Positions 22,160-34,014 of a stretch of DNA of 64,000 nucleotides are shown here, one piece after another. The stretch comes from Haplosporangium gracile (Eukaryota > Mortierellomycota > Mortierellomycetes > Mortierellales > Mortierellaceae), in assembly GCA_015499985.1 (NCBI GenBank), contig JAAAUF010000051.1:1-64000 (forward strand), written 5' to 3'. The notes beneath the pieces are model-generated. The model had not been told where the DNA came from and did no database searches. It worked only from the letters and a program-made list of their open reading frames with translations. Both the position numbers and the translations under genes were made by a program. The first letter of the stretch is position 1, and the number at the start of each line of letters is the position of its first letter.

Positions 22160-24711
22160 ATGAACCTTAAGCTCCCAGCTTACACAAATCCCTGTCTGGC
22201 CCCCTCCTTTCACTCAAACAGTTCACGCCTCATCTTTCTGTTCGGAGTGCCCGACGGCACCCTGACCTTGGTATCGCACATGGTCGACATCACCCACATC
22301 GATGCTCCAAAAGTCGAGTACATTTCATCCAATTTCAAGACCGACCCATTATTTCAGTGGAGTTCTACGGCCGAAAAGAATTGTTTCGCCAACCCCTCGA
22401 GCTCCATTAACCTCGCCGTTACCTCTACAAAGGTACTCCAGTTGGGGATGTACTCGTCCGGTGCTTTGCTTCTACCCACCAATGAACTCAGACAGGCGTT
22501 CGACATACCGACTATTCAGTACAAGAGCTCAAAGCTCTTTGCGGCCACGCAGGTTCGGGGTCTGGATGATTATACCGTTGCTTGGGGGATTGTCGCAAGT
22601 TCCAATCCTGTCTGTGGCACAAGAACGGCGAAGGAGGGGTGGATTGGCGTGTTAAGGAACACCATCAGCATAACTATAGCGTAAGTTCATGTTCTTTCGC
22701 TTTGAATTGTTCATGAACTTCTCCCTTTGTTTTATTATTTGAAATGCCCTTTTTGAAAACCGGAAGCAAATTAGCAAGTTACCTTTCTCTCCTTTCCAAC
22801 CTCACATCTTAGTCCTTTCGACTGTTTTTAAAATTTTCACAACAATCCTTGTTAGTACTCAAGGATTCGATAGTTTGCCGTCGAAGGCTCCTATGCTGGC
22901 CGTTGGAGCGTATTCCACAACAACAACGAGCGGGGTGATCGCTGTGTTTGGCAAGGACAGCGTCGGATCTTTATATAGTGCGTCGAATGTCATCAATGAC
23001 GCGGGAACCAACGCTCCTATCTCTTGGATCTTTGCCGGTCCAAAACAACCAATTGACAATGAAGGTGCCATCTTGACCCCCGACGCCGTTCCAATTAGCG
23101 CACAGAATGTCGCGTACATCCTGGACCAGGTAAGCACCAACAGGACAAAAAGCCATAGCAAATGTAAGGGGACGTCCCTGTTCGTATGAAGCATTTTGTT
23201 CGTCTTCCTTGTAAGGACACAGTGTTACAACCCGATGGTTGAATTATTGCCTCCAAGACGTTCCAGTACCACAAAGAGCAACAATGAAATGGTTCAAATT
23301 TTTATCTGGTTTCGCCTTCTATGACAATTTCTTCAACAATAAGAGGCTAAAACGCGATGGTTCAATTGCTCACCCTTGTTATCTAATTTAGGCGTCCGAT
23401 AACTTGACGATAGTTTACGCCTTACGGCCTAGCATTTCAAATAAGTTGGTGAAGGTGGCGACTAAAGGAGACCTGCCTCCTTTTAACAAAAACATGGTTG
23501 GGACAGCATTGAGCGAGTCTACTGGCGATAATGGGAGGATTGCAGTCTACTCTCTGGACAAGGCAACTGGCGCTGCGAGATTCAACCTCTTCGACACCTT
23601 TACTGGAATCTGGACAGGATCCGGGCTGGTCAACCCATCGTTAGAGCCATCGCCACCACCGCCAAGCGTGGACACCACCTTAGGACACGCTGCCAATAAT
23701 GCGCGTGAGACGAATGCTGGAAGAACTGAACCAAGCGTCACCGCCGCCAACAGCAGCGACAACAACCAACCCTCAATCTTTTCGCTTGTTATCATAGGCA
23801 GTGTTGTTGTTGCGCTGTGTCTTCTGGTAGCTGTATTGTTTTTTGTTGTCAATCGTCGCCGTCGTCGAGTTGGAAGCAGCACATTCATCATGTCGACGCC
23901 GCCGCCTCTTCCCACAAGCAAACAGGACCCACCTTCTTCTTCTGTCAACCCCATTCTCACAAGGGATGGAATTAAGGTTCTCTACTCTGAACCGCAACCG
24001 CTGACTCTGCAACGCAACCAAACCACTGGGAGTAACAGCAGCAGCAACAATAACGTATGCCGTTCTTGCGCGTATGGCGACCAAGCACCAACAGGCAACG
24101 CGGCCTTTCCTGTGCAGTCTGCAACAGCAACAACAGCAACAATAGCAATAACAGCAACAGCGACAGCAACAAAATCTAATATGGAATCATATAACTACAT
24201 GCCACCAACCGTGCCTATCATTTTCCAGCCTCAGCCTTCTCAGCTCGACCTTTCGTCTCCCTCTCTGATGTCCAATCGCAGCAGCCTGAGCACGCCCATC
24301 ACACCATCCTCCTCAACATTGACAACCCCCGATCAGCACTACTTCGACTCCTTCCGCCATTTCCAGCTTGGACGTAGCAGAGCGGAGAAACGAAAGACAG
24401 GCAGCCCACTTACTATAGAAGAAGTTCTATCATCACCAATTCTACCACCAGATCAAGCCCTCGCCCTTCCAGATCCTGTCACCGTCACCGCAATTTTGTC
24501 TCGACGACAACCATCTGCTCTATCTTACAGTACCTCAACAACATCGCTGATGCAAGGTCCACATACAGTTGTGATCGATGATCCAGCTATGCAGCTCGCT
24601 TTGAAGAAGAGGTTAGCGTTTCAAACTACGACGACTACCGCTGTTACCCCTTCTAGTGCTCAAATTTATGACCTCTTATCCCCTCCTTCTTCTCCTTCAA
24701 CGACATGGTGA
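22160..24711 (+). CDS. Array member E: divergent single-pass membrane protein
   Basis: Three exons, 22160-22680, 22856-23129 and 23392-24711, join in frame to 704 aa with the same intron phases (2, 0) as genes B and C. Family signposts are YTNPCL near the start, YKSSKLFAA, AYILDQ and a weakened DNLTIVYALRP. The TM segment (SLVIIGSVVVALCLLVAVLFFVV) lacks the GxxxG ladder of its relatives and is followed by five consecutive Arg. The tail keeps PIIFQPQ (about 24211-24234), but poly-Gln is largely replaced by Thr/Ala/Ser, and it ends with SPPSSPS. This is the most diverged intact copy and may have a changed partner. No signal peptide is visible. Confidence 0.8.
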
Positions 24712-25379
24712 TCTGCAATCCACCTTTGCCTTCCTTTAGTCGTTTTTTTTTGTTGGTACACAGTACCATGAACGAATAAACGCCACCATATGCATTTTTT
24801 TTTTAAAGATGATGAAGAAAAATGAGTAATTGGAGATCAGCACGGCCAGTCACCTCTCATCACCACTGATTGAATTTTTTGAGGTGCTGGAAAAGCGCGT
24901 TCCTGAATTTGATGAGTGAAATTTGATGGAAACAAAATACTTGTTTTTAGTCTACTTTTTCAGGATGGATTGGAGTGAAGGACTGAGGGGAAACTATGGA
25001 AAATTATCGAAGGGCCAAATATGAGCCAGAGGGAAACCTCTTATTCTCCCACGCCCTTTGCCACCATTCCCACACCCTCACTTTCTCACCCTCCGTTGCC
25101 ACCACTCCCACATCTCACTCTGTGCTTTCTTTGTCTTTCATTACTTCCTTCCTTCACTCTCGCATTCTTTTTTTTGCACGTTTTACCCTCTCTACTACAC
25201 TCTTTGTTCGTGTCTTTCTCACTCTCATTCCATCTGCCATTCGCTTCAACTACTCTTTGCCTTCCAAACTCGGGACAGGGTAAGTGCACGCAGCAATTTG
25301 TCCAAGATCCAATTGCTATCATCTATTATACTTCTTAGTCGGGGTGCATGAGGCTGACTGCCTCTCTTACATTGTCCCA
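24712..25379. other. Intergenic region, nothing called
   Basis: 3' flank of gene E, followed by a CT-rich stretch (about 25040-25280) that resembles the leaders of array genes. No family domain follows it; it may be the orphan promoter of a lost array copy or of the pseudogene beyond. This is inference from composition. Confidence 0.35.
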
Positions 25380-25698
25380 TCCACGCGCGTTGGATGTTAA
25401 TCATCCAACACCTCCTGAGGATTCGTCAAGCGAGAGTCCGATAGTAGTAGCCTGTTTGTGGCCCCAGGAGATTCATTAACGCTCGAGCAGATCCTTCTTG
25501 AACCATGCTGAAGCTCAATCCTATCATCCCGAATCTAATTATGACGAAGGTTGGCCGTTGCGCTCCATCCACGCACGTTGAGCGGGTTTCAAACAGCTCA
25601 ACACCACTTGAGAACTCGCTATGTTAGAGTCCAATCGTGGTCGCTTGCTTGGAGTCCCAGGAGTACTCATTAACGCTCCAGCAGAGCCTTCTTGACTT
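25379..25698. repeat. Diverged direct repeat (two copies of about 125 bp), each with a hairpin
   Basis: Copy 1 (about 25379-25508) and copy 2 (about 25566-25695) align from CATCCACGC to CCTTCTTGA with many substitutions. Identical blocks include CATTAACGCTC near the 3' end. Each has a perfect hairpin at the same place. Copy 1 pairs 25389-25396 with 25402-25409 (8 bp). Copy 2 pairs 25577-25583 with 25596-25602 (7 bp) plus an inner 4-bp pairing. The outer GTTG/CAAC pairs are shared and the inner pairs differ but remain complementary. It matches no RNA family I recognise and has no convincing tRNA, C/D or H/ACA boxes. Confidence 0.6.
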
Positions 25699-25793
25699 GA
25701 GCTCACTCTTCCCTTTTATTCCTTCCCCTCTATAGGTTACATTGGTTTAATGCACTATGTCTGCTTTTTTTTTTTTTGTGTTATGTTAGTTAG

Positions 25794-28196
25794 ATGCCGC
25801 CTACTATCACCACTCATGTCTCACGTTCGGAGGAAGCAGGACAAATGTTCAAGCAATATGAACGCCGATTGGAGAGCTGAGCTGAGAGGGCTTCCCACAG
25901 AGGAGTATATTAAAATCTGCACACGTATTACCGCCGTCGATTATGGAGGTTATCTCACATTCGCATCGAAAAATGATGGATTCGTGAAGCGGCAAGCACA
26001 CAGTGACTGGAAAGACACCATTGAGCGCCTTCTTCAGTGCAAGCACTAAGGACTTCTTCGAAAGGGCAAGAAGCTGCAACAAAAGTGGAACAACAATACC
26101 TACAAGCACATAGACGATATGCCAAGCTTCAATCTATCACTGTAACAGGTTTGGCTGACGCATCAGTTAACGACATGATGAAGCGGATGCTCCAAGAAGA
26201 ATTGGGTATGCCATGTGCTTCTCAGTGCCTTTTCGTAAGTCTACTGCTAGCTGAGACATCTATTTCGAATATTACTAATTGCCTAATATCTCATGGAACA
26301 TGAAATATACAGTCTTTGATAACGTACTGTCACTCGCACAAGCAGACTCTTCTGAAGACATTCGTGCGAACTGTGAGAGTCAGGGAGTGCCATGAACGTC
26401 GGAAACCAATCTTCTCGAGGTGTTCTTCAATTTGGTCCGACCGACTGACGGAGAAGTTGCTGCATTTGACGGCTTTTGATAAAGATGACTGAGTATCTTG
26501 ATTTTAGAAACTTATTATTTTACAATCGATAGTGGAGTCTCAACGGGGAACAGCCCGCGACACACTCGAAGCTGAAGGTACTGCTTGCTTCAAGTTAGTG
26601 CCATGGACTCCGTTCGCGACTATCATTTAATGATCATGGACGATATCCTTCGGCTCTAGGCTTATCCCGTATTCATCTCACCCTGCTCTTCATTCTAATA
26701 TTCCGCAGATCAAAACGCAATAGTTGATAATCAAGATCAAGATGATCTTCCCGCAAATGTTATGCACTCAAGGCATAACATATGCGAAGTAAGTGTTATA
26801 CTACAACAACGCTTTATGTCCAACTGACGTTGTCGAGGCGTATAGTAATGAGCGCTAATGTTCTGGTTTTATAGTGGATCGTGGAAGAAAAATGCATGTC
26901 TTGTTTCTATCAGGAATATCAAATGATGTCGATCGAAGCGTTGTTCGCGAAAGAAATCAAAAAAAATGATGCGGCAGACGCAATGTAAGTACCTCTATTG
27001 CTTTCCTTTGGCGACTGCATTAGTTTTACATCCCTTGATACTCAATGTATCCTACCATCGTAGGGCGACATTCGGTCTATTTGCGCCATATGCACCAACG
27101 GCCAGAATGTGATCTGTTTTGGGGGAGTCTAGATTGGAGAATGTCGCGCCAATTGTCAGACTCCAAATTGAAGAAGAATACGACCTGTGTGTTCTTAAGG
27201 CAATAAGAGTACGTACTGCATAATGCATTTCTGAAATTACCTGCCTCGTTTGTACGCTAGATTAACTTATTCTTACAATTTTAGCTCCGGATGAATGATC
27301 AGCGGGATGAGGCCTTTGAGGCACTGGAGGGTATCAAGGACCGGAAGATAAGAGTGATGTTTGCGACATTGTAAGTTGTTGGCCCGTTTATTTAAACAAA
27401 ATGCAACTCTTGAACCCGAACTCAACTGCACATTGATTTATCTCTAAATAGGATTGAGCACTTGCCCCTTGACAAGGAAAGCCGGATCGCAGAGGAAACC
27501 CTTATAGCTACGTACATTGCGCCGATACTCTTGGGAACGTTGAGAGAAAACGAGAAGGTCTCCATACATTTGTACGTATATAATCCCGCTTGCGCTTGCA
27601 TCGTGAAATAGCATGCATCGTTGCTACATCTCTAATATTTGTTTGTTACTGTTTACAAAGTCCCAACACTGTGTGTGTGACTCAAAAAAACCAAGGCATG
27701 CGCCCGGACAGGCCAGACATCATTGCGAAGATTAATGGACGAGAACTTCTCTTCGGAGAAGTAACGAGACCTTGCCAGATGACTTACCACACCAAAAATG
27801 CTTGAGACTTCTATCAGCTTGCACGATTTGGCAAGTCTCTCCTGGAGGGCAATCCCTTCGCACCGTTGATACAGATCGTTCATACCAAGGGGGTCTACAT
27901 GAAATTGACGATCAAGGCGCGAGGAATGTTTCTCTTGGAACGTGTGGGAGCATTCGTGATCCCAACCTTAGTGGACATGCTACCTTCATTGCCTGGGACT
28001 ATTCCAAGCTTGTCTGCTGCTAAGGTAAGAGGTATAAAAAAATAAGTCAGATTTGTGAGGATGGTTAAAGAATATTGGCTGATCAACCTCGTTTCGATAG
28101 GACAACCTCGTAACATTACTGGAGCATAAGCCTGGAAGCCGCAAGAGGAGTTGGGACTTCCCCGATCTCCCCATCGCAAAGAAACTTCTCGTTTAG
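25794..28196 (+). pseudogene. Decayed multi-exon gene with PD-(D/E)XK-like motif
   Basis: A start-like ATG at 25794 (MPPTITTHVSRSEEAG) is followed by at least two frame changes before 26040. After that, exons join well: about 26040-26205, 26313 on, about 26510-26578, 26708 on, 26875 on, 27064 on, 27286 on, 27452 on, 27661 on and 28102-28196. Donors are mostly GTAAGT/GTACGT-like. The joined frame is broken by three TGA codons at 26393, 27110 and 27803. The core RPDIIAKINGRELLFGEV resembles the PD...(D/E)x(K/T) core seen in large Mucoromycota-specific protein families; the last position is Thr rather than Lys. The third TGA sits where I would expect Trp before DFYQLARFGKS. Function of the family is not known to me. 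Confident as a pseudogene, less so as to family. Confidence 0.65.
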
Positions 28197-28641
28197 CTCC
28201 GAGTTAGTCCAAACTTACCGAGAGCATGGAAATACCTGCAATGCGTCGATAGCAAAAAAATTTGTGAACATTTATCGTCCGTTACATTTCGAGATAAAGA
28301 CTTCCCCACCCCCTTGCCCGCCTTCACACTGTCTTACCCGCCTCTTACCTACCTCGCGACCTTTGCCCGTGATTTTATTCTGGCTTTAGTAGAAAACTGT
28401 TAAAGACAAAAAAACAAAAAGAACAGTTAAGTGCTGCAATTGGATAGCTACCTTTTTTTATTTGACGAGCAAATTGAAAGAGCATGATCTTTACCGCACC
28501 ATAAAAACGGCTGTCGAGCACAGATTGAATAAAGTAACTTTCTTCGTCCCTCCTGTCATCTTCTGTGTCCCTTTACTGTTACCACCAATTTGACCACAAA
28601 AATTAACAGTAGTTTAGCAAACATTTATTACAGCGACGCGA
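28197..28641. other. Short intergenic region between convergent units
   Basis: Nothing coding seen. It holds 3' flanks of the pseudogene and of the minus-strand gene. A C-rich patch at about 28308-28355 has no obvious meaning. Confidence 0.4.
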
Positions 28642-31600
28642 TCATTCGAGACCTTGAATGCCCTGAATGTCATGCCCTCCAATTCCTTGGCCCCAGGACC
28701 GCCGAGTATGCGCCTTGGACTTTGACAATGAGGGCCTCCTGGGCAATCCTGAATCTCCATCGCCTTCACTACTCCGACTACTCCTGCGCGATGCTTCATC
28801 ACTAGTTCCAGAACCAGAACCAGAACCAATGTTGTCACCACGCGAATGTGTAATAGGGTCCGACTCGATCCTCCGCAACTTGTCCCTAGCCTCAATATCT
28901 GCGAAATGGACAACCTTGGTCGACCCGACAACACTCGGACTAGTATGGTTCCGCTCCAACGACGGGTCCGTGTCGCTTAACTTTATGAATGCTCCGCGTT
29001 TAGGAGGCGATCCAAAGCAGCCGCCCAAAAAGTCTGGCACAGCATTCGAGTAGAAAGTCGATGTAGAAAGGGACTTAGGCGATCCGAAACTGGCGCCCAG
29101 AAAATCGGGGACGACGTCGGAAAATGTCGCAGGTGCCGAAGTCTTGGGTGATCCAAATGCACTCCCAAGGAAATCAGGAACGAGTTCCACAGGCTCCTCC
29201 AAGAGTTGCGCCGGACTCTTCCTGCCCTCGTTGTCGCCACTCGATCCCGATCTACCAAAATCGCCCGGTTTGCTGCTCTCACTATTGCTCCGTGGTCCAA
29301 AGACACCAAAACTCCTTCTGCTGCTGTTGTCGACTGTATTGATTCCTGGAGACGAGCTCTTGGCGGGCTCCTCGAGCGCAGAAGCACCAGATCCAGTCTG
29401 GACAACAAGCCCATTGAGCTTGGGACTAGCACGACTATTCAAATCCTGTAAAAAGCCTGTCGTCTGGAATGTGGCAGGTGAAGGGCTCAATGGGTAGATG
29501 CCTCCTGATGACCGACGTTCAGCAGAAAGTGGTGGCGTTAACAAGAAATCACCCTTGGACTGTGTTGATAATCCCAATGACAGGTCCACGTTTCCAAGCG
29601 CCCATTCGTCGCCCAGGCCATGCTTGCTCCGCTCCAGTTGATAGCTCTTGATGCTGAATCGGGACAGACTCCGTCCAGGAGGTGGACTGGGTTTGGCGGT
29701 CTCTATTGTTCCAAGAAGATCGGATGTGGTGATGCCATCATTGAATGCTCCCAATGACTTTTCCTGACCTGTCGAATCCTTGGAGCTCGTGGAAGAGGAG
29801 GAACCGACGGGCGGGCTAGGAGCCGAAAGAGCAAGTCCCAGATGATCTTCCGTCATCTCTGCAAGAGCCAAAGTCTGAGACCGAGATTCGTTGAGTGAGG
29901 AGAAGCCGCCAAAGGATGTCTTGAGAGGTCTCTTGGCTGCAAAGCTCTCGACCGCGATGATGCTGACTTTGGAAACGCCATTCTCCTCGACCTGCCGTGG
30001 TGACAGTCCCTTGTCTTTCTCGCCATTTGCGCCGTTGGTGTGTAGCAGATCTCCTGCCTCATCCGACTGAGTGGCCTTGTACTCCTTGAGGTTGGCCGAG
30101 ACCTCCTGCAGTCGTGAAAGAGTAATTCCAAGTCCATGGTCCTCTTTTCGCTTGCCATGATACGAATGGGTGCGAGACACATAGGGCGAAAGGTTGGGTG
30201 TCCTGACGCGGATGCTGCCGTTGGAAGATGTCCTTTCCCGCTTAAACTTTTGAATACAGTCAATTGTCGAGCAGACTGGCATCAACACATCTGGATCGGT
30301 GGACGCCTCGGAGAGCCACTGGATATCCATTTGGTCTCGTACCCATTCAATCATCTCGGATTCGTCTTCCTCCTGACAGGTCCATCCAGCCCTTTTGGCC
30401 ATGCTCCTGGCCATGACCAGTCCATCGATCAAGACGGCCTCGCCGTTGCGAATCGCTTCCGTGTTCCTAAACGTGTTATTGGGCATTGGCTGGGTTATCA
30501 CGTTGATATGGACTTCAATCGGTGTCGAGATGTCGAGAGAGGTCCTGGATGCAGAAATCTCCAATCTGAACGTCCCTTCAGCCTCGCCGTCCTCTGGTTT
30601 TGGTCCGACACGTCCATTATGTACAGTATGGTCCGACTGGTGCAACGGTATTGGTTCGAGTTGAAGTCCCTTGCTCAGAATGGTGTTTGATATACCGTCA
30701 TTTGATCCCGGTGCGAGCTTGTCCAACACCGAGGAGATAGACGCCAACAGGTGACGGAAAGTGTTCGTTGAAAGTGGGTGATAACTCTGCTCGACCTGCC
30801 ACTGGGGCGACTTCTTTTGTTGAAAATACTGCATCCTGATCGAGAACACCATCCTGGGCCAGCGGGAGGGATCCTCTGTCGTGTCCGATGATGAGCGCCT
30901 CCATGCTGAACTAGTGGATGGTGTAGTGATTGTGTCGAGGGTGTGAAGGAGAGCGTGTTTATGATTCGCAAAGATGATGGTCGTCTTGCAGAATAATCGG
31001 TGGCAGGGACCTATGAATGGTCACACGTGGACAGTGCAGAGATAAGGATGCAAATTAGTCTCATGGCCCAAATCTCCACCACCCCTGAGAAAAAATATAA
31101 TCTTACGATACTAGCGAAACATGATTCTTCTTTTTTACCATTGATGTTGTGCATGCTATTTACTTCGAGTCCGACCGCACGGGGAACTGTCAGGGGTGTT
31201 GTGTCGATTCTTAAAATGCTTCGTTGACTTTCACCAATGTTGTTCAAGCGCATGACTGCGTGAGGGGTTGGTGAATCTGTAGAAGTAGATGAAGGATGAG
31301 AGTTGCTAACTGGTCGGTCGATCAAAATCCTGGTAGCGCAAAGTCCAGAGCCGATGCTGATATTGGATGGGAGTGAAAGGATATTGACGGGTTTCGACTA
31401 AAGAATATTTCCAGATGAGATATAGATATATTAGTTGAGTCTGAGAAAAATTGATGCAATGATTTTCTTATCGCAATGCAACTGTGAAGGCATTGTTACC
31501 TTATCGAGTAGGGACCCTAACTTTGTCGTTGACTGGGTAGGGACATGTTGTGTGTGCGGCAATGCTTGAAGAGCTTCCAGTGTCCACAGTCTCTGCGCCT

Positions 31601-33273
31601 GCTCTGTCTGTTGAACCAAATCAAATCAAGCCAAACCAATGTCGTTAGCGATAGAAGATAGGGAGAGAGAGGAAAGATAAGAACAAAGAGAAGGGGGTAT
31701 CAGCGTCGATTTCAAAGCTGTCGCTACGAGTGTCGTAGATCACCCCGCATGATCAATCCGCAACGAATAAAAACAAGGAGAAAACAAAAACTCACTAGTC
31801 TTTGTTGCGACCACTGCACGACAGTCTGTACGACATTGGGTTGGATGTTCTGCTGCAGAAGGACCAGGATTGTTCTGGTCGGGTGTATTAAAGCCAGCTG
31901 GTGTGCAGATTGGAGTCCCTGTTTATCGAGTCCAAAATGAAGCGATGGAAAAAGGAAGACGTAGACCGGATCAAATTGACCGACAGGAATGAATGAGAGA
32001 TCAAAGCCATGCGTCAGATATGACATGTACATTAAAAGGGATAATTGTTAATGTCCATGGAAACGCGTTCGTAGTAACCGTGGATGAACGAATTCATAGA
32101 AGCAATGCACAAGCATAACAACGATGCAATTATCAGGGTAAAGTGCGTTGAGACCATCAATTGGCTTACCTCGTATCCATCTGGAACAAAATAGGGCCAG
32201 CGGAATAGAAAATAGAAGAAAATAAAAAACAAAGAGCGAGGAGGAAGAAGAAAAATAAAAAAGAAAGAGAAGAACCTTAGTCACAGGAGAGGCAAACAAT
32301 TGCACTGACAAAGACCTACACACAATAATAACAAACGACAAAAAAAAAAAAGCAAGCGCTCACTCCACGTGAAAGAACGACGAATCATCCATGGCTCGTC
32401 CAAAAGTGCAAAGAAAGACAAAGGGAAAATGGAAAAGAAAAAAAGAGACTGACTAAAACACTGCAGCAATGGCTAGCTAACTAAAACTTGCAATCAAGAA
32501 AAGAAAAACTAATATGGTATAGTCCAAGTAGACAATGGGGTGGGTAAATACATACCTCCGACAATGATATGGTCCCATATCCGATCATCGGGATGCGTAC
32601 GGAGGACTTCGAGGGTCTCGCTGGAGACAGTTCTTAATGCGGACAATCCGGCTCTTGGAAGGCCGATGGAGGTTACACTCGTTGTCTCTGCTCCTGCTGC
32701 TGTACCATTTGTCGTCTCTGATGATGATGATATTGCTGTCGCCAAGTGACCCCGAGAACCGCTGTTGCTGTTGTTGCAGTTCGAATGCCCGTGCGTCAGT
32801 TCTCCCGTGGACTGCGAGTTTTGGTGATTTTGCGCAGAAGCAGTCGTTGAGGTCGTCATCACCGTTGCTGTTGCTAGCCTTGGGCTTTTGTTGTTGTTGC
32901 TTTCGTTTGAAGAAGATATGAGGAAGGGAGGTTGGGCTGACTGCTTGGATAAGGCTGATGTTAACAATACTGTTGCTGAAGATGGCTGTAGTGATAAGGA
33001 ATCGAGAGTAATAAACCGCGCTGGTTGTTGTTGTTCTTTTGTTGTTGCTGCTGCTGTTACCGATGTGGTTGAGATAAGTCGCCATGTCCAGGCTCTTGAA
33101 AAAGACGAGGAAGAGCTACGCCGGCGAGTGTGATAGTAGAGATAGAAGAGGGCAGAGGAGCACATGGTTACGGTTGAGAGAGCGGAAGTGAAGGTTGTAG
33201 TGGGAGTGGAGGTCCAGGCGGTGGAAAGAGCCCAGATGACGGAGGTGCATGCGACCAGAAGAGGAAGGCTCAT
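28642..33273 (-). CDS. Unrecognised membrane protein with triple VPDFLG motif
   Basis: Multi-exon gene I cannot name. Exon 1 (33273-32556; an in-frame ATG also lies at 33363) encodes two hydrophobic segments (LPLLVACTSVIWALSTAW; STVTMCSSALFYLYY) and a long Ser/Thr/Asn-rich stretch. Small exons between about 32400 and 32170 can be joined in more than one way, one including an 11-nt micro-exon ending at GTAAGC. Clear exons follow at 31918-31796 (LALIHPTRTILVLLQQN), 31607-31500, 31397-31112 and 31010-28642; these join in frame. The last encodes 790 residues, starting with a possibly globular part (MVFSIRMQYFQQKK; TFRLEISASRT) and then a disordered tail. Near its end VPDFLGxxFGSP occurs three times, probably as binding motifs. 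An organelle-membrane anchor with a cytosolic scaffold is a guess. Confidence 0.65.
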
Positions 33274-34014
33274 ATCGGGTTGGTTGCTTGGAGTAGGGGT
33301 GGCGACGAGAAGAGAAGGTTGGTTTGGTTGTTGTCTGTGGGCAGGTAAGGGAGGTGTACGCATGAGAGTGTATATGTGAAAGTGAGTGTGGATGTGTGCT
33401 CAGCCGTTGCGAAGGGGGTGGAGTTAGCAACGCCACGAGGAAACGAGGATGGAGACTGTCGAGTCGTCTGAGTTGTGGTGGTTGTGAGCGCAAGTGTGAA
33501 GAAGAGAAATAAGGAAGAAAGGCAGGAGAGGATAAGAAGAAAATGGGCGAAGGAAGGAAAAAAGGAAGAAGATAAAAGAAAAGAAGAAAAGGAAAAAAGG
33601 TGTGAAATGTGTGGGGAAGAGATAGAGGGGCATAAAATAACAAGAAGGGCGCACAGAAAAACAGATGCAATGAGAAGAGATCTCTTCCTTGTTTGTAGGC
33701 GTGTGGACTTTTTGTTGTGATTGAGAGTGGTGGCAGGGGTGGAACGGATGCCAGTTGGCGATGGCAAGGAAGGAAGAACGAAATAAAAGTGTCTGTGCCT
33801 GTCTATTAGCACAGTACGTTGATGTCAGGGAAGGAATGGTGATGAAGACAGGTGCTGCGGGAGTGCGCTGATGGAGAGCGAGATCAACTTTTGACGCAAA
33901 CAAAAAAAACGACAAAGGAAAGGGTAAAGGGGTATCGGTCGAAGGTTTGTGAGTATGTGACTTCGATTTTTTGCTTCTTTTATTTCAAGGGCCATCAAAA
34001 CCGCAATTCTCATC
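33274..34014 (-). promoter_or_regulatory. CT-rich (minus strand) promoter and leader
   Basis: The plus strand is strongly purine-rich from about 33390 to 33670, so the transcribed strand of the gene starting at 33273 has a CT-rich leader. The farther part is the 3' flank of the kinase gene. No other gene is seen. Confidence 0.4.

Noticed and set aside
25379..25698. tRNA or snoRNA identity for the hairpin repeats
   Set aside because: No A/B boxes, no paired C/D boxes in the right positions and no convincing H/ACA layout on either strand.
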